The notes: generated by a model from the letters alone, not told the origin. A stretch of 64,000 nucleotides of DNA from Ochrobactrum sp. Q0168 (GCF_016427605.1 NZ_JAELXQ010000002.1:372001-436000); one strand, 5' to 3'. Counted from the first letter of the stretch, positions 46,944 through 60,502 are shown. Translations and numbers: made by a program.

Positions 46944-47426
46944 ATGAAGCGCCACGCGGTTCTGTCCTCGCTTTTCGTCGTCATTCTCACGGTCCTGATC
47001 GATCAGGGCGTCAAGCATCTGGTCGAAACCCGTATGGATTACGCCCAGCAGATCGACCTGCTGCCATTCCTCGCGCTGTTTCGCACGCATAATGAAGGCA
47101 TCGCCTTCTCCATGCTTGCTGGGCTGCACGACTGGGGGCTGGTGGCGATTACCGCCGTGGTCATCGCCTTCGTGCTTTATCTCTGGTGGACCAATGCGCA
47201 TGACCGCGTCTTTGCGCGCTTTGGCTTTGCGCTGGTGATCGGCGGCGCGATCGGCAATCTGATCGACCGCGTGATGCATGGCTATGTGGTGGATTATATC
47301 CTGTTCCACCTGCCGACATGGTCGTTTGCCGTCTTCAATCTTGCCGACACCTTTATCACCATCGGTGCGGCACTGATCATTCTGGAAGAATTTCTTGGCT
47401 GGCGGCGCGAACGCGCTGCCCGTTGA
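46944..47426 (+). CDS. lspA: Lipoprotein signal peptidase II
   Basis: LspA cleaves the signal peptide of prolipoproteins after lipid attachment. The 160-residue membrane protein has four membrane helices and both catalytic aspartates, in [10 protein letters not shown] (about residue 112) and [12 protein letters not shown] (about 133). The conserved HNEGIAFSM segment lies near residue 49. It follows the TrmH-family gene with a 2 bp gap, and no terminator is seen after it. The 299 bp to olsB include a PHO-box-like site. Confidence 0.95.
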   Translation: MKRHAVLSSLFVVILTVLIDQGVKHLVETRMDYAQQIDLLPFLALFRTHNEGIAFSMLAGLHDWGLVAITAVVIAFVLYLWWTNAHDRVFARFGFALVIGGAIGNLIDRVMHGYVVDYILFHLPTWSFAVFNLADTFITIGAALIILEEFLGWRRERAAR

Positions 47427-47550
47427 TAAGCTAACATGACGCCCAATTTGTTGCGAGCAACCGGGTAACTTGATCGTTATCGGGCTTTCGCATAACGTGA
47501 AGACTGTAATTTTAAAGACATTTGAAGGGGATAAGCGGCGCCCAGCCGAA

Positions 47551-47568
47551 ATGACACATTGGTGACAC
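47551..47568 (-). promoter_or_regulatory. Candidate PhoB (PHO) box upstream of olsB
   Basis: On the minus strand GTGTCAC-CAAT-GTGTCAT has two 7-mers 11 bp apart that closely match the CTGTCAT repeats of PHO boxes. A further CTGTCAT lies on the plus strand at 47573-47579. It lies 158 bp before the olsB start. Ornithine lipids are known to rise under phosphate limitation through PhoB in Sinorhizobium, which makes the site plausible. The box points away from olsB, which weakens it. Confidence 0.4.
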
Positions 47569-47725
47569 GCTTCTGTCATCCTCACGTAGCACTCGCTCTC
47601 TAGTACCTCGGCATGCCGCAGTTCATCTGTGCCGACGTCCTACGAATGAGAAAGCCAATTTCACTGCGTAATTCGTGTGAAAAGGTTCAGGAATACGTGA
47701 ATAGACAAATCAGGAGCGAATCATC

Positions 47726-48619
47726 ATGACAGTACTGCTTGGAATGGGCCAGCAAATCATTGATGATACGGTCATGTCAGGCTTAGAAGCACAACAGGCG
47801 CTATTCGCAACCGGTGATGACCCGATCGTTCTCGGACGTATCGGCTCGCTCGAAGTGCGACTTGCAAACTCCCGTGAGGCTATCGAGGCCGCGCAGGAAC
47901 TTCGGTTCCGCGTGTTCTTCGAGGAAATGGGCGCGCGCAAGGAATCCATTGAGGCCGTGGAGCTTCGCGATGCCGACCGTTTCGACACGATCTGCGATCA
48001 CCTTCTCGTCTATGATACTGCCCTGCCAGTCCCTGAGCACAAGCAAATCGTCGGCACGTACCGGCTGATGCGCAGCGATCAGGCCGACAAGGCGCTCGGT
48101 TTCTATTCGGCGGATGAATATGACGTGCAGCGCCTGGCGCTGTCCCGCCCCAATCTCAAACTGCTCGAACTTGGGCGTTCCTGCGTGAAGGCGGAGTATC
48201 GTTCGAAGCGCACAGTCGAACTGCTGTGGCAGGGCGCATGGGCTTATTGCCGTCGTCATTCGATTGACGTCATGTTCGGCTGCGCCTCTTTTCATGGCGC
48301 TGTTCCCGCTGCCCATGCGCTTGGCCTGTCGTTCCTGCACCAGAATTGCCGCGCCACGCCGGACTGGGATGTCCGCGCGCTGCCGCATCGCTATCAGCCC
48401 ATGGACCTGATGCCGAAGGAAGCGATCAACAACAAGGTTGCGCTGTTTTCCATGCCGCCACTGGTCAAGGGTTATCTGCGCCTCGGCGCGATGATCGGCG
48501 ACGGCGCGGTGATCGATGAGGCTTTCGGCACAACCGATGTGTTCATCATTCTGCCGATCGAGCGCATCTCCAGCCGCTACATCACCTATTATGGCGCTGA
48601 AGCGAACCGCTTCGTTTAG
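47726..48619 (+). CDS. olsB: Ornithine N-acyltransferase for ornithine lipid synthesis
   Basis: OlsB attaches a 3-hydroxyacyl chain from acyl carrier protein to ornithine, the first step to ornithine lipids of the outer membrane. The 297-residue protein has the GNAT-like fold of the OlsB/hemolysin-type acyltransferases. Visible segments are EAAQELRFRVFFEEMGA (about residue 55), LELGRSCVKAEYRS (about 152), MFGCASFHG and the C-terminal FIILPIERIS. It starts with ATG behind AGGAG. The partner olsA is not in the window. It sits between lspA and mutS and is followed by a repeat element. Confidence 0.92.
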   Translation: MTVLLGMGQQIIDDTVMSGLEAQQALFATGDDPIVLGRIGSLEVRLANSREAIEAAQELRFRVFFEEMGARKESIEAVELRDADRFDTICDHLLVYDTALPVPEHKQIVGTYRLMRSDQADKALGFYSADEYDVQRLALSRPNLKLLELGRSCVKAEYRSKRTVELLWQGAWAYCRRHSIDVMFGCASFHGAVPAAHALGLSFLHQNCRATPDWDVRALPHRYQPMDLMPKEAINNKVALFSMPPLVKGYLRLGAMIGDGAVIDEAFGTTDVFIILPIERISSRYITYYGAEANRFV

Positions 48620-48624
48620 TCTGT

Positions 48625-48750
48625 AGATATTCCGGTTCTGACGGCCTGCAAATGGCGCTGCTTTGCGCTTCCGGTGCTCATGTACTCAAAAGTACACTCC
48701 GCTCCGGTTCGCAAACATCACCATTTTCGGCACCTCATAACCAGAATCTC
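48625..48750. repeat. Bru-RS-like palindromic repeat, copy 5
   Basis: This 126 bp element has ends AGATATTCCGGTTCTGA and CATAACCAGAATCTC. The core runs in reverse relative to copies 1, 2 and 4 (CGCTTCCGGTGCTCATGTACTC, then GTACACTCCGCTCCGG). It starts six bases after the olsB stop and ends 35 bp from the mutS stop. Confidence 0.82.
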
Positions 48751-48785
48751 AAACAGACAACAGCGCCCTTATCCAGCCAGAAACC

Positions 48786-51518
48786 TCACGCCTTTCCGGC
48801 CAGTTCCTTCAGCTTGTAGATCAGGTCGAGCGCTTCACGGGGCGTCAGCTCGTCTGGGCTGATGCCTGCCACAGCTTTTGCCAGTTCGCTGTCCTTTGCC
48901 GACACCTGCGGCTTCGGCTTTTCCTGCTGCAGCACAACGGAGAAGAGCGGCAGATCGTCGATCAGCTTGTCGGCCTTCCCGGATGTTTCACCAGCTTCCA
49001 GCTGGTGCAGCACGTCGCGCGCGCGGTTGACGACCGCTTCCGGCAGACCGGCCAGCCGCGCCACCTGCACACCATAGGACCGGTCGGCAGCACCTTTTGC
49101 CACTTCATGCAGGAAGACGACATCATTGTCCCATTCCTTCACCCGCATCGTGACATTGGAAAGCCGCTCCAGCTTTTCCGACAGCGCCGTCATTTCGTGG
49201 AAATGCGTGGCGAACAAAGCGCGGCAGCGGTTCTTTTCATGCAGATATTCCACCGCCGCCCAGGCAATGGACAGTCCGTCGAAAGTCGCCGTTCCACGTC
49301 CGATCTCGTCGAGAATGACCAGCGAACGCTCGCCTGCCTGATTGAGGATTGCCGCGGTTTCCACCATTTCGACCATGAAAGTCGAGCGCCCCCGCGCCAG
49401 ATCGTCAGAAGCGCCGACGCGGCTGAACAGCCGGTCCACAACGCCGATCTGTGCCGCACCCGCAGGCACGAATGAGCCCATCTGGGCGAGGATCGCGATC
49501 AGCGCGTTCTGGCGCAGGAAGGTCGATTTACCGCCCATATTCGGGCCGGTTAAGAGCCAGATCGCGCCATTGCCGCCGTCCGTTTGCGGCGAGAGATCGC
49601 AATCATTGGCGACGAATGGATTGGCGGCCTGTCGGCGCAGCGCCTGTTCCACCACCGGGTGGCGACCGGCGACGATGTTGAACGACAGGCTGTCATCGAC
49701 CAACGGGCGGCAATAGCCCTGTTCCTCCGCCAGCACGGCAAGGGCTGCCGAAACATCGAAGACGGAAAGTGCTGCTGCGGCAGCGCGTATGCTGTCGGCG
49801 TGGGATACGGCTTCCGCCGTCAGTTCCTCGAAGATGGCGAGTTCAATCGACAGCGCGCGGTCGGCAGCATTGGCGATCTTGCTTTCAAGCGCGGCGAGTT
49901 CCGTGGTGGTGAAACGCATGGCATTGGCCATGGTCTGGCGATGGATGAAGCGCCCCTTGGCGGCATCCGTGTCGGTCATCGCGCCGGAATTATTCGCCGT
50001 CACTTCGATGAAATAGCCAAGCACATTGTTGTGCTTGATCTTCAGCGACTTGATGCCGGTTTCCTCGATATAGTCGGCCTGCAAGCCAGCGATCACACGA
50101 CGGGACTGGTCGCGCAAGGCGCGCATTTCGTCGAGTTCGGTGTTGTAGCCCTCGCGCACGAAACCGCCATCACGCTTCAACAGCGGCAGCTCGTCGGCGA
50201 GCGCCCGGTCGACATGCACCGCGAAAGCCGCAGGCATGGCGTCGAGCGCGTCCCGCGCCGCGCCCAGCTCCTCCGGCAAAAGCGCGCCCTCCAACAGCGA
50301 GACCAGCGTGCCCGCCGCCTCGAAGCCGCGCTGCAAAGCACCCAGATCACGCGGACCGCCGCGACCCACCGCCAGACGCGACAGCGCACGCGGCATATCC
50401 GGCACACTTTTCAGCTCGCGTCGCAGCGCATCGCAAAGCATTTGCTCGCTGAGAAAGAACGACACGGAATCAAGCCGCAATGCGATCGCCTTGGGATCGG
50501 TCAGCGGTGCGGTGACCCGCTCGGCCAGAAGCCGCGCGCCGCCGCCGGTGACGGTGCGGTCGATGGACTTGAGCAGGCTCCCGTCGCGACTGCCCGACAT
50601 GGTGCGAACCAGTTCCAAACTGGCGCGGGTCGCCGGGTCGATGAAGATCGTGCCGCCTTCGTGTTCGCGCTCGGGCCGCATCAGCGGCGGGCGTTCAGCA
50701 ATCTGCGTCTTTTCGATATAGGCGATGGCGCCGGAAATGGCCGACAGTTCGGACCGGCTGAACTGGCCGAAACCGTCCAGCGTCGCCACATCGTAATAGC
50801 GCTGGATGCGCGCCTGCGCGGCAGCGCTGTCGAACAGGGTTGCGGGCTGCGGCGACACCGCCTTGCCGACCAGATCGAAAGCCGGGCGCAATTCGGGATC
50901 GTGAAACGCCGTATCGGCCACCACCAGTTCCCGCGGATCGACGCGCATGATATCGGCAAAAAGCCGCTCTTCGGTGGTTTCGGCAACGCGGAATGTGCCC
51001 GTCGAAATATCGATCCAGGCAAGCGCCAGCGCCCCATCGCCCTTGGTGCGGCCCAATGCCATCAGGAAATTGGCCTCGGAAGGGTCGAGCAGCTTTTCCT
51101 CGGTCAGCGTGCCAGGCGTCACCAGACGGATCACGTCGCGGCGCACGACGGATTTTGAGCCGCGCTTCTTGGCTTCCGCCGGGTCTTCCACCTGTTCGCA
51201 GACCGCGACGCGATAGCCCTTGGCAATCAGCTTTTGCAGATAATCGTCGGCGGCATGGACCGGCACGCCGCACATGGGAATGTCTTCGCCCAGATGCTTG
51301 CCGCGCTTGGTCAGCGTGATGCCAAGCGCGCCCGACGCTTCCACCGCATCGTCAAAGAACAGTTCGTAGAAATCGCCCATGCGATAGAAGAGGAGCGAAT
51401 CAACATTCGCTGCCTTGATCTCGATATATTGCTCCATCATGGGCGTCAGGCGAACGGCGGTATCCTGTGCGGCATTTTCTTCCGCTCCCGGCTTGTCGTT
51501 TTCGCCCCGCACGTCCAT
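48786..51518 (-). CDS. mutS: DNA mismatch repair protein MutS
   Basis: MutS recognises base mismatches and small loops and starts mismatch repair with MutL. The 910-residue product has the mismatch-binding N-terminus with the Phe-x-Glu region ([17 protein letters not shown], about residue 40). The lever and clamp domains follow, then the C-terminal ATPase with Walker [16 protein letters not shown] (about 655) and Walker [17 protein letters not shown] (about 735). The start ATG at 51518 is divergent from maeB, 156 bp away. No LexA-type GTTC-N7-GTTC box is seen. Confidence 0.97.
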   Translation of the reverse strand: MDVRGENDKPGAEENAAQDTAVRLTPMMEQYIEIKAANVDSLLFYRMGDFYELFFDDAVEASGALGITLTKRGKHLGEDIPMCGVPVHAADDYLQKLIAKGYRVAVCEQVEDPAEAKKRGSKSVVRRDVIRLVTPGTLTEEKLLDPSEANFLMALGRTKGDGALALAWIDISTGTFRVAETTEERLFADIMRVDPRELVVADTAFHDPELRPAFDLVGKAVSPQPATLFDSAAAQARIQRYYDVATLDGFGQFSRSELSAISGAIAYIEKTQIAERPPLMRPEREHEGGTIFIDPATRASLELVRTMSGSRDGSLLKSIDRTVTGGGARLLAERVTAPLTDPKAIALRLDSVSFFLSEQMLCDALRRELKSVPDMPRALSRLAVGRGGPRDLGALQRGFEAAGTLVSLLEGALLPEELGAARDALDAMPAAFAVHVDRALADELPLLKRDGGFVREGYNTELDEMRALRDQSRRVIAGLQADYIEETGIKSLKIKHNNVLGYFIEVTANNSGAMTDTDAAKGRFIHRQTMANAMRFTTTELAALESKIANAADRALSIELAIFEELTAEAVSHADSIRAAAAALSVFDVSAALAVLAEEQGYCRPLVDDSLSFNIVAGRHPVVEQALRRQAANPFVANDCDLSPQTDGGNGAIWLLTGPNMGGKSTFLRQNALIAILAQMGSFVPAGAAQIGVVDRLFSRVGASDDLARGRSTFMVEMVETAAILNQAGERSLVILDEIGRGTATFDGLSIAWAAVEYLHEKNRCRALFATHFHEMTALSEKLERLSNVTMRVKEWDNDVVFLHEVAKGAADRSYGVQVARLAGLPEAVVNRARDVLHQLEAGETSGKADKLIDDLPLFSVVLQQEKPKPQVSAKDSELAKAVAGISPDELTPREALDLIYKLKELAGKA

Positions 51519-51674
51519 GCTATAAAACCTTATTTTGTTGCGTGTTTTGCACGACCAAAGTTATTAAATTACGCATTCGTTCGTTTTTGGATGAATAACT
51601 ATTCCCAAAAGCGCTGTTTACACATTTCCCGACTGGCGCTATCGAATGCGACCGCACAAGATTCCGGAGGGAAC

Positions 51675-53969
<2,295 letters not shown>

Positions 53970-54002
53970 GTGTCTGAAATATTAGCGAATAATAACAAAA
54001 GT

Positions 54003-54029
54003 GGCCGGGGAAACCCGGCCTTTCCTTTT
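54003..54029 (+). terminator. Intrinsic terminator of maeB
   Basis: GGCCGGG-GAAA-CCCGGCC is a 7-pair stem with a stable GAAA loop, followed by TTTCCTTTT, 33 bp after the stop codon. Confidence 0.92.
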
Positions 54030-54112
54030 GCATATTCATCCATTGTAAAAGCCGCTATAGGATAGTCTTGTCACCGCAATTCCTTTCCCGAAAAGCCGGA
54101 CCTGCAAGCCGC

Positions 54113-56917
54113 ATGAGCGCACACGACCTGAAGCTGGAAGAGATCGTCAATCCCGATACGCTCCGTCGCAAGCTCAATGAGCTGGCGGATTCGACCGACG
54201 AAAGCTATACGAGCCTTCCCGTGCGCAAAGTGGTGCTGCAAGCGCTGAAAGATGCACTGGTGCGCGGTCGCGCCAATGCGGAAGGCCTGTTGATGAAGGA
54301 CGGCGGCGGCACGCTCTGCGCGCGACGCCTCTCCTACCTCATGGACACGCTGATCGAGGTGCTGTTCGAATTTGCGACCACCAAGGTCTATCCGATGGTC
54401 AATCCGTCCAAGGCGGAAAACATGGCCATTGTCGCGGTCGGCGGTTATGGACGCAACGGACTGGCGCCGGGTTCCGACATCGATCTCCTGTTCCTGCTGC
54501 CTTACAAGCAGACCCCGTGGGGCGAACAGGTCGTCGAATATATGCTCTATATGCTCTGGGACATGGGGCTGAAAGTCGGCCACTCCACGCGCAATATCGA
54601 TGAATGCATCCGCCTGTCGCGCGAAGACATGACGATCCGCACCGCCATTCTTGATGCGCGTTTTCTCACCGGCAACAAGGATCTTTTCACGTCGCTCGTC
54701 ACCCGCTTCGATGAGGAAATCGTCAAGGATACCGGGCCGGAATTCATCCAGGCAAAGCTTGCCGAGCGCGATGCTCGCCACCGCAAGGCGGGCGAAACGC
54801 GCTATCTGGTGGAGCCGAATGTCAAGGAAGGCAAAGGCGGCCAGCGCGACCTGCATACGTTGTTCTGGATCGCCAAATATTTCTACCGCGTCAAAACCAA
54901 GGAAGAGCTGGTCAAGCTCGGCGTCTTGTCACGCGCCGAATTGCGCATCTTCAACAAGGCGGAAGATTTTCTCTGGGCTGTGCGCTGCCACATGCATTTT
55001 GCGACATTGAAAGCGGAGGAACGCCTCTCCTTCGACATTCAGCCGGAAATCGCCCAGCGTCTTGGCTATACCGCGCATCCCGGCCAGAACCATGTCGAAC
55101 GGTTCATGAAGCATTATTTCCTCGTGGCGAAGGATGTGGGCGACCTGACCCGCATCATCTGCGCAGCCCTTGAGGAACAGCAGGCCAAGCATGTGCCGGG
55201 CTTCAACCGCATTTTCCTGACCTTTTCGCGCCGCAAGCGCAAGCTTTCGACGGATGGCTATTTCGTCTCGGAAAATCACCGCATCAACACGGCGCACCCG
55301 GATGTTTTTTCGGAAGATCCGGTCAATATCATCCGCATCTTCCAGCTGGCCGACAAGCATGGGCTGGAATTTCACCCCGAAGCGATGCAGCAGCTGACCC
55401 GCTCGCTGAAACTCATCAATGCCGATCTGCGTGAGAACCCGGAAGCCAACAAGCTTTTCCTCGACGTTCTGACATCGCCGCGCAATCCGGAACTGATCCT
55501 GCGCCGCATGAACGAATCCGGCGTGCTGGGCAAGTTTATCCCGGATTTCGGCAAGATCGTCGCCATGATGCAGTTCAACATGTATCACCACTATACGGTG
55601 GACGAGCATCTCTTGCGCTGCATTGCCGTACTGTCGGAAATCGAGCATGGCGAACTGGAAAACGAGCATCCGCTTTCCAACCATTTGATCACCACGATCA
55701 AACGCGACCGCAACCTGCTTTATGTAGCGCTTCTCCTGCACGATATCGCCAAGGGACGCCCGGAGGATCATTCGATTGCCGGTGCCCGCATTGCCCGCAG
55801 GCTTTGCCCGCGCTTCGGCCTTTCCCATTCCGAGACGGAGACGGTGGAATGGCTGGTGCGCGAACATCTGACCATGAGCATGGTGGCCCAGTCACGCGAT
55901 CTCAACGACCGCAAGACGATCATCGATTTTGCCGATACGGTGCAGACCATGGAACGGCTGAAGCTGCTCTTGATCCTGACCGTCTGCGATATCAAGGCGG
56001 TCGGTCCCGGTGTCTGGAACGGCTGGAAGGGCCAGCTTCTGCGCACGCTTTTCTATGAAACCGAACTGGTGCTGACCGGCGGCTTCTCCGAGCTTTCGCG
56101 CGCCGATCGCGACCGGCAGGCCCGTGAAGCACTGGCCGAAAAGCTGGCCGACTGGCCCGCTGCCGAGCGCGACGCCTATCTTAGCCTGCATTATGTCAAT
56201 TACTTCCTGACCGTCAGCCTCGACGATCAGGTGAGGCACGCGCATTTCATTCGCGAAGCCGACCGGGAGGGCCGCGCGCTTGCCACCATGGCCAAGCCGC
56301 AGAGCTTCGAGGCCGTGACGGAAATCACCGTTCTGGCGCCCGACCATCCGCGCCTTCTGTCGATCATCACCGGGGCCTGTGCTGCCGCAGGCGGCAACAT
56401 TGTCGATGCGCAGATCTTCACCACCGGGGACGGACGCGCGCTCGATACGATCCTGATCAGCCGTGAATTCGATCTGGACGAAGACGAGCGCCGCCGCGCC
56501 GAGCGCGTTGGCAAGGTGATCGAGGACGTGCTTTCCGGCAAGGCGCATCTGCCCGATGTGCTTGCCAAGCGCACCAAGCCGAAAAAGAACGCCAAGGCCT
56601 TCACCGTGGAACCGCGTGTCGAGATCAACAACACGCTGTCGAACAAGTTCACCGTCATCGAAGTGGAAGGTCTGGACCGCCCCGGCCTGTTGTCGGAACT
56701 GACCGGCCTTATTTCCGACCTTTCGCTGGATATTGCTTCGGCGCATATCACGACCTTCGGCGAAAAGGTCATCGACAGTTTTTATGTAACGGACCTCGTG
56801 GGTCACAAGATTTCCAACGCCACCCGCCAGGGCAATATTCGGCGCAAGGTTCTTGCGCTGCTCAGCGGCGAAAACGGCGGCAAGGCCAATGGGCGCTCGT
56901 CGCAAGCGGCAGCATAA
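54113..56917 (+). CDS. glnD: PII uridylyltransferase / uridylyl-removing enzyme
   Basis: GlnD senses glutamine and adds or removes UMP on PII proteins, setting nitrogen control. The 934-residue product has the nucleotidyltransferase domain ([21 protein letters not shown], about residue 110-130) and the HD hydrolase domain ([20 protein letters not shown], about 545). Two ACT glutamine-sensing domains follow near the C-terminus ([19 protein letters not shown] about 740; [20 protein letters not shown] about 850). I prefer ATG 54113 over TTG 54068, since it gives the usual [10 protein letters not shown] start. murJ follows 18 bp later. Confidence 0.96.
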   Translation: MSAHDLKLEEIVNPDTLRRKLNELADSTDESYTSLPVRKVVLQALKDALVRGRANAEGLLMKDGGGTLCARRLSYLMDTLIEVLFEFATTKVYPMVNPSKAENMAIVAVGGYGRNGLAPGSDIDLLFLLPYKQTPWGEQVVEYMLYMLWDMGLKVGHSTRNIDECIRLSREDMTIRTAILDARFLTGNKDLFTSLVTRFDEEIVKDTGPEFIQAKLAERDARHRKAGETRYLVEPNVKEGKGGQRDLHTLFWIAKYFYRVKTKEELVKLGVLSRAELRIFNKAEDFLWAVRCHMHFATLKAEERLSFDIQPEIAQRLGYTAHPGQNHVERFMKHYFLVAKDVGDLTRIICAALEEQQAKHVPGFNRIFLTFSRRKRKLSTDGYFVSENHRINTAHPDVFSEDPVNIIRIFQLADKHGLEFHPEAMQQLTRSLKLINADLRENPEANKLFLDVLTSPRNPELILRRMNESGVLGKFIPDFGKIVAMMQFNMYHHYTVDEHLLRCIAVLSEIEHGELENEHPLSNHLITTIKRDRNLLYVALLLHDIAKGRPEDHSIAGARIARRLCPRFGLSHSETETVEWLVREHLTMSMVAQSRDLNDRKTIIDFADTVQTMERLKLLLILTVCDIKAVGPGVWNGWKGQLLRTLFYETELVLTGGFSELSRADRDRQAREALAEKLADWPAAERDAYLSLHYVNYFLTVSLDDQVRHAHFIREADREGRALATMAKPQSFEAVTEITVLAPDHPRLLSIITGACAAAGGNIVDAQIFTTGDGRALDTILISREFDLDEDERRRAERVGKVIEDVLSGKAHLPDVLAKRTKPKKNAKAFTVEPRVEINNTLSNKFTVIEVEGLDRPGLLSELTGLISDLSLDIASAHITTFGEKVIDSFYVTDLVGHKISNATRQGNIRRKVLALLSGENGGKANGRSSQAAA

Positions 56918-56935
56918 GTTAGGTTTCTCAAAAGC

Positions 56936-58525
56936 ATGAGTCTGGTCAAAAAGTTCGCCACGGTGGCATCCGGCACGCTGATGAGCCGCATATTCGGCTT
57001 CCCCCGCGAGATGTTCAGGGCGGCAGCGCTCGGCCCCGGCCCGGTGGCCGATGCTTTCAACGCAGCATTCCGCTTTCCCAACCCGTTCCGGAGGCTTTTC
57101 GCCGAAGGCGCATTCAACCCCGCTTTCGTGCCGCTTTTTGCCAAGGAAATCGAAAAGAACGGCATGGACGGCGCCCGCCGCTTCTCCGAAGAAGTGTTCG
57201 GCGTGTTGTTCACGGTGCTGCTGTTCATCACCATCGTGATGGAACTTTCGATGCCGTTCATCGTACGCACCGTCATTGCGCCGGGCTTCATGGACGATCC
57301 GGTCAAGTTCGACAATACGGTGCGGCTCGCCACTATCATGTTCCCCTATCTCGCCTGCATGTCGCTGGCGGCCATGATGGGCGGTATGCTCAATTCGCTG
57401 CACCGCTATTTTGCGGCGGCGATTGCGCCGGTCTTCCTCAATATCATCCTGATCGGCGTGCTGGCGCTGGCCTGGTGGCGCGGTTACGACGCGCTGGCCG
57501 TGGGCTATGGTCTCTCCTGGGGCGTCATGGCGGCAGGTCTGGTGCAGCTTGCCATCGTCTGGCTCGCCGTGCGCAATGCGGGCATCAAGATCGGCTTCCG
57601 TCGTCCGCGCCTGACGTCCAACGTCAAGCGGTTGCTGGTGCTGGCGCTGCCCGCCGCGATCACCGGCGGCATTACGCAGATCAACCTGCTCATCAACACC
57701 AATATCGCTTCCGGGATGGAAGGGGCTGTGTCCTCGCTGGTCTATGCCGACCGCATCTATCAGCTGCCGCTGGGTGTGGTGGGGATTGCGGTTGCCACCG
57801 TGCTGTTGCCGGAACTGTCACGCGCCCTGCGCGGCGGCCACATGAAGGAAGCCTCGAACCTGCAAAACCGCTCGGTCGAGTTCACGCTGTTTCTCACATT
57901 GCCTGCGGCAGCAGCGCTTCTCGTCATGTCGGAACCCATCGTGCGGCTGTTGTTCGAACGGGGCAAATTCAGCCCGGATTCCACAATCGTCGTTTCCAAC
58001 ATTCTGGCGATTTACGGCCTCGGCCTGCCTGCCTTCGTGCTCATCAAGGCGTTCATTCCGGGCTTCTTTGCCCGCGAGGATACCCGCACACCGATGATCT
58101 TCGCGGCCATTTCCGTCGCCGTGAATGTCTCGCTTGCCATCACGCTGTTCCCGCATCTTGGCCCGACCGGCATCGCCACTGCGGAAATCGTGGCAGGCTG
58201 GGTCAATGCCGTTCTGCTGTTTGCAACGCTGGTGAAGCGTGGCCATTGGGGACAGGATATTCCGCTTCTTACCCGTATCCCGCGCCTGCTGATCGCGGCA
58301 GGTGTGATGGCGTTCGGCATTCATTATGCCATCGGGCACTTCGCCTATGAGCTTTCTTCCGCCGCTCCCTTTGCGGTTCGGGCCGGTACGGTCTGCGCCA
58401 TGGTGATTGCCGCGATGATCGTCTATTTCGGCCTCGCCTTCGGCCTCGGCGGCGCAAATACCGGCATGATCCGCCGCAATGTCAAACGCGGCGCGGTCAA
58501 GAAAGAGCCCGAGAGTGACACATAA
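56936..58525 (+). CDS. murJ: Lipid II flippase MurJ
   Basis: MurJ flips the peptidoglycan precursor lipid II across the inner membrane. The 529-residue product has 14 predicted membrane helices. Family hallmarks are the N-terminal ATVASGTLMSRIFGFPREM (about residue 8), FRLFAEGAFNPAFVPLF-type text (here RRLFAEGAFNPAFVPLFAKE) and YADRIYQLPLGVVGIAVATV near 265. It also has RLLFERGKFSPDST near 340. It starts 18 bp after glnD, so the two are probably co-transcribed, an arrangement common in Rhizobiales, and ends at a good terminator. Confidence 0.95.
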   Translation: MSLVKKFATVASGTLMSRIFGFPREMFRAAALGPGPVADAFNAAFRFPNPFRRLFAEGAFNPAFVPLFAKEIEKNGMDGARRFSEEVFGVLFTVLLFITIVMELSMPFIVRTVIAPGFMDDPVKFDNTVRLATIMFPYLACMSLAAMMGGMLNSLHRYFAAAIAPVFLNIILIGVLALAWWRGYDALAVGYGLSWGVMAAGLVQLAIVWLAVRNAGIKIGFRRPRLTSNVKRLLVLALPAAITGGITQINLLINTNIASGMEGAVSSLVYADRIYQLPLGVVGIAVATVLLPELSRALRGGHMKEASNLQNRSVEFTLFLTLPAAAALLVMSEPIVRLLFERGKFSPDSTIVVSNILAIYGLGLPAFVLIKAFIPGFFAREDTRTPMIFAAISVAVNVSLAITLFPHLGPTGIATAEIVAGWVNAVLLFATLVKRGHWGQDIPLLTRIPRLLIAAGVMAFGIHYAIGHFAYELSSAAPFAVRAGTVCAMVIAAMIVYFGLAFGLGGANTGMIRRNVKRGAVKKEPESDT

Positions 58526-58578
58526 TTGTCCTTGAATCGCCTTTGCGTCTCTGCGAAAACACGCCACATCATCAAAGC

Positions 58579-58606
58579 CCCCTGCTCTCCACCGGCAGGG
58601 GTTCAT
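58579..58606 (+). terminator. Intrinsic terminator between murJ and trpS
   Basis: CCCCTGC and GCAGGGG form a 7-pair stem around nine bases, followed by TTCATTTTT, 54 bp after the murJ stop and just before the trpS start. Confidence 0.75.
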
Positions 58607-58621
58607 TTTTAGGATAGAGCC

Positions 58622-59689
58622 ATGAGCACGTTCAAACCGCTTGTCTTCTCCGGCGTCCAACCGACCGGAAATCTTCACCTCGGCAATTATCTGGGGGCGA
58701 TCAAGCGGTGGGTAGAGGTCCAGAAGACCGAAGAATGCATCTATTGCGTCGTGGACATGCACGCGCTGACCGTCTCGCCCGACCCGGCTGAATTGCTGCA
58801 ATCCACCCGCGAAGTGACGGCCGCGTTTCTCGCTTCCGGCATTGATCCGAAGAAGAGCATCGTCTTCAACCAGAGCCGCGTCATGCAGCATGCGGAACTG
58901 GCCTGGGTGTTCAACTGCATTGCGCGCATCGGCTGGATGAGCCGCATGACGCAGTTCAAGGACAAGGCCGGCAAGGACCGCGAGAATGCTTCGCTGGGCC
59001 TCTTTGCCTATCCGAGCCTGATGGCTGCCGATATTCTGCTCTATCGCGCCACCGCCGTGCCGGTTGGCGAAGACCAGAAGCAGCATCTGGAACTGACGCG
59101 CGATATCGCCCAAAAATTCAACAATGATTATTCCGACCGCATCGCATCGCTTGGGATCGGCGTGGATATCCAGGTGGGCGATGAGAAGGTTTCGGGCTTC
59201 TTCCCGCTGACCGAACCGATGATTTCGGGTCCGGCCATGCGCATCATGTCGCTGCGCGACGGCACCAAGAAAATGTCGAAATCCGATCCGTCCGACCTGT
59301 CGCGCATCAATCTGATCGACGATGAAGACACGATCACCAAGAAGATCCGCAAGGCCAAGACCGATTCCGATGGTCTGCCGTCGGAACTGGACGGTCTGTC
59401 CGGTCGTCCGGAAGCGGACAATCTGGTCGGCATCTATGCGGCACTTGCCTCGCAATCGAAGGAAGATATCCTTGGCGAGTTCGGCGGACGTCAGTTCTCG
59501 GAATTCAAGGCGGCATTGGCCGAACTGGCCGTCACCAAGCTTTCCCCGATCACCCATGAAATGCGCCGTCTGGTGGCCGATCCAACCCATATCGACAGCG
59601 TTTTGCGGGATGGCGGCGAGCGCGCAGGCGTTCTGGCCGAAAAGACCATGCGCGATGTGCGCGACATCATTGGCTGGTTGCAGAACTGA
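58622..59689 (+). CDS. trpS: Tryptophanyl-tRNA synthetase
   Basis: TrpS charges tRNA-Trp. The 355-residue class I synthetase has the HIGH-type motif in [17 protein letters not shown] (about residue 12) and the KMSKS loop in [13 protein letters not shown] (about 215). Between them is the tryptophan pocket with [12 protein letters not shown] and the insert typical of the bacterial enzyme. The ATG follows AGGATAGAG. Terminators lie on both sides, so it is probably its own transcript even though its start is only 97 bp from the murJ stop. Confidence 0.97.
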   Translation: MSTFKPLVFSGVQPTGNLHLGNYLGAIKRWVEVQKTEECIYCVVDMHALTVSPDPAELLQSTREVTAAFLASGIDPKKSIVFNQSRVMQHAELAWVFNCIARIGWMSRMTQFKDKAGKDRENASLGLFAYPSLMAADILLYRATAVPVGEDQKQHLELTRDIAQKFNNDYSDRIASLGIGVDIQVGDEKVSGFFPLTEPMISGPAMRIMSLRDGTKKMSKSDPSDLSRINLIDDEDTITKKIRKAKTDSDGLPSELDGLSGRPEADNLVGIYAALASQSKEDILGEFGGRQFSEFKAALAELAVTKLSPITHEMRRLVADPTHIDSVLRDGGERAGVLAEKTMRDVRDIIGWLQN

Positions 59690-59708
59690 TTTTCAACACC
59701 AATAATCG

Positions 59709-59745
59709 GGGCGACTGCATTTTTGCGGTCGCCCTATCCTTTTTG
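59709..59745 (+). terminator. Intrinsic terminator of trpS
   Basis: GGGCGAC-N12-GTCGCCC, then TATCCTTTTT, lies about 20 bp after the stop codon. The loop itself is T-rich. Confidence 0.82.
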
Positions 59746-59820
59746 AAATTGCTTACCGTTCATAGCCCATGCAAACAATGCTGGCTTGCGGGCGGCCCAT
59801 CCTGATGGCAAATTGCGGCC

Positions 59821-60309
59821 ATGGTATCCAAACGACTGAGCCGGGAAACCGGTCACCGACGCAAATTTTTAGCCGTCATCGACGAAACGCCTGAATGCGG
59901 GCGCGCTGTCGCCTATGCCGCACGCCGTGCCAAAAACACGAGCGGCTCGCTTATTCTGCTATTCGTTATCGATGACTCCGATTTCCAGCAAATTTTGGGC
60001 GTCGGCGAAATCATGCGATCCGAAGCGCAGGATCGAGCACGATCCGCGTTGGAAAAATTCGCCGCTGTTGTGCGCGAAGATCAGGGCATCGAGCCCGAAC
60101 TCAGCATCCGTGAAGGCCAGACAGCCGAAGAGCTGCTCAGCCTCATTGAAGAAGATCAGGATATTGCTATTCTGGTGCTCGCCGCCGGTTCCGGCAAGGA
60201 AGGCCCCGGCCCGCTCGTGCAATCGCTGGCTGGCCGCGCCCAGTTTCCGATCCCCGTCACCGTGGTTCCGGCAGGATTGACCGACGATGACATTGATGCT
60301 GTGACCTGA
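59821..60309 (+). CDS. Universal stress protein (UspA family)
   Basis: This 162-residue protein is a single UspA domain with the usual alpha/beta fold. The first strand and aspartate are in KFLAVIDETPECGRAVAYAA (about residue 15). The C-terminal nucleotide-loop region is around VLAAGSGKEGPGPLVQSLAGRAQFPIPVTVVP (split here as residues about 120-152). The G-x2-G-x9-G-S pattern of ATP-binding members is only partly kept. Its role is unknown beyond general stress survival. The start ATG lies 75 bp after the trpS terminator, and a repeat element begins at the base after its stop. Confidence 0.85.
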   Translation: MVSKRLSRETGHRRKFLAVIDETPECGRAVAYAARRAKNTSGSLILLFVIDDSDFQQILGVGEIMRSEAQDRARSALEKFAAVVREDQGIEPELSIREGQTAEELLSLIEEDQDIAILVLAAGSGKEGPGPLVQSLAGRAQFPIPVTVVPAGLTDDDIDAVT

Positions 60310-60453
60310 CACTCCAGTTGCATTCTTCGTGATGCCGGGCTGCAAAGAGCAATTTCCTGCGCTCCGGTGCTCGCGTACCTTTAAGTACGCTACGCTCCGG
60401 TACTCGAAAATCACTCTTTTCGCCACGGCCTGTCGAATTTGCAACTGTCGTGC
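60310..60453. repeat. Bru-RS-like palindromic repeat, copy 6
   Basis: This 144 bp element begins directly after the universal stress protein stop. The inverted ends are CTCCAGTTGCATTC and GAATTTGCAACTGTCG. The core GCGCTCCGGTGCTCGCGTAC, then GTACGCTACGCTCCGG, is the reverse of copy 4, to which it is closest. Confidence 0.88.
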
Positions 60454-60502
60454 AATCACCCTATATTGATAGTAACTGAAACGCGCCTGAGAGCGACAGC
60501 CC

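Noticed and set aside
51234-51674. N-terminal extension of the malic enzyme
   Set aside because: It runs back over mutS on the other strand and past a strong GGAGGGA ribosome site at the internal ATG.
55892-57403. 503-codon open frame on the minus strand across glnD and murJ
   Set aside because: Antisense to two clear genes; its composition is that of a shadow frame.
57818-59590. 590-codon open frame on the minus strand across murJ and trpS
   Set aside because: It spans the ends of two well-supported genes and the terminator between them, so it cannot be a real gene.
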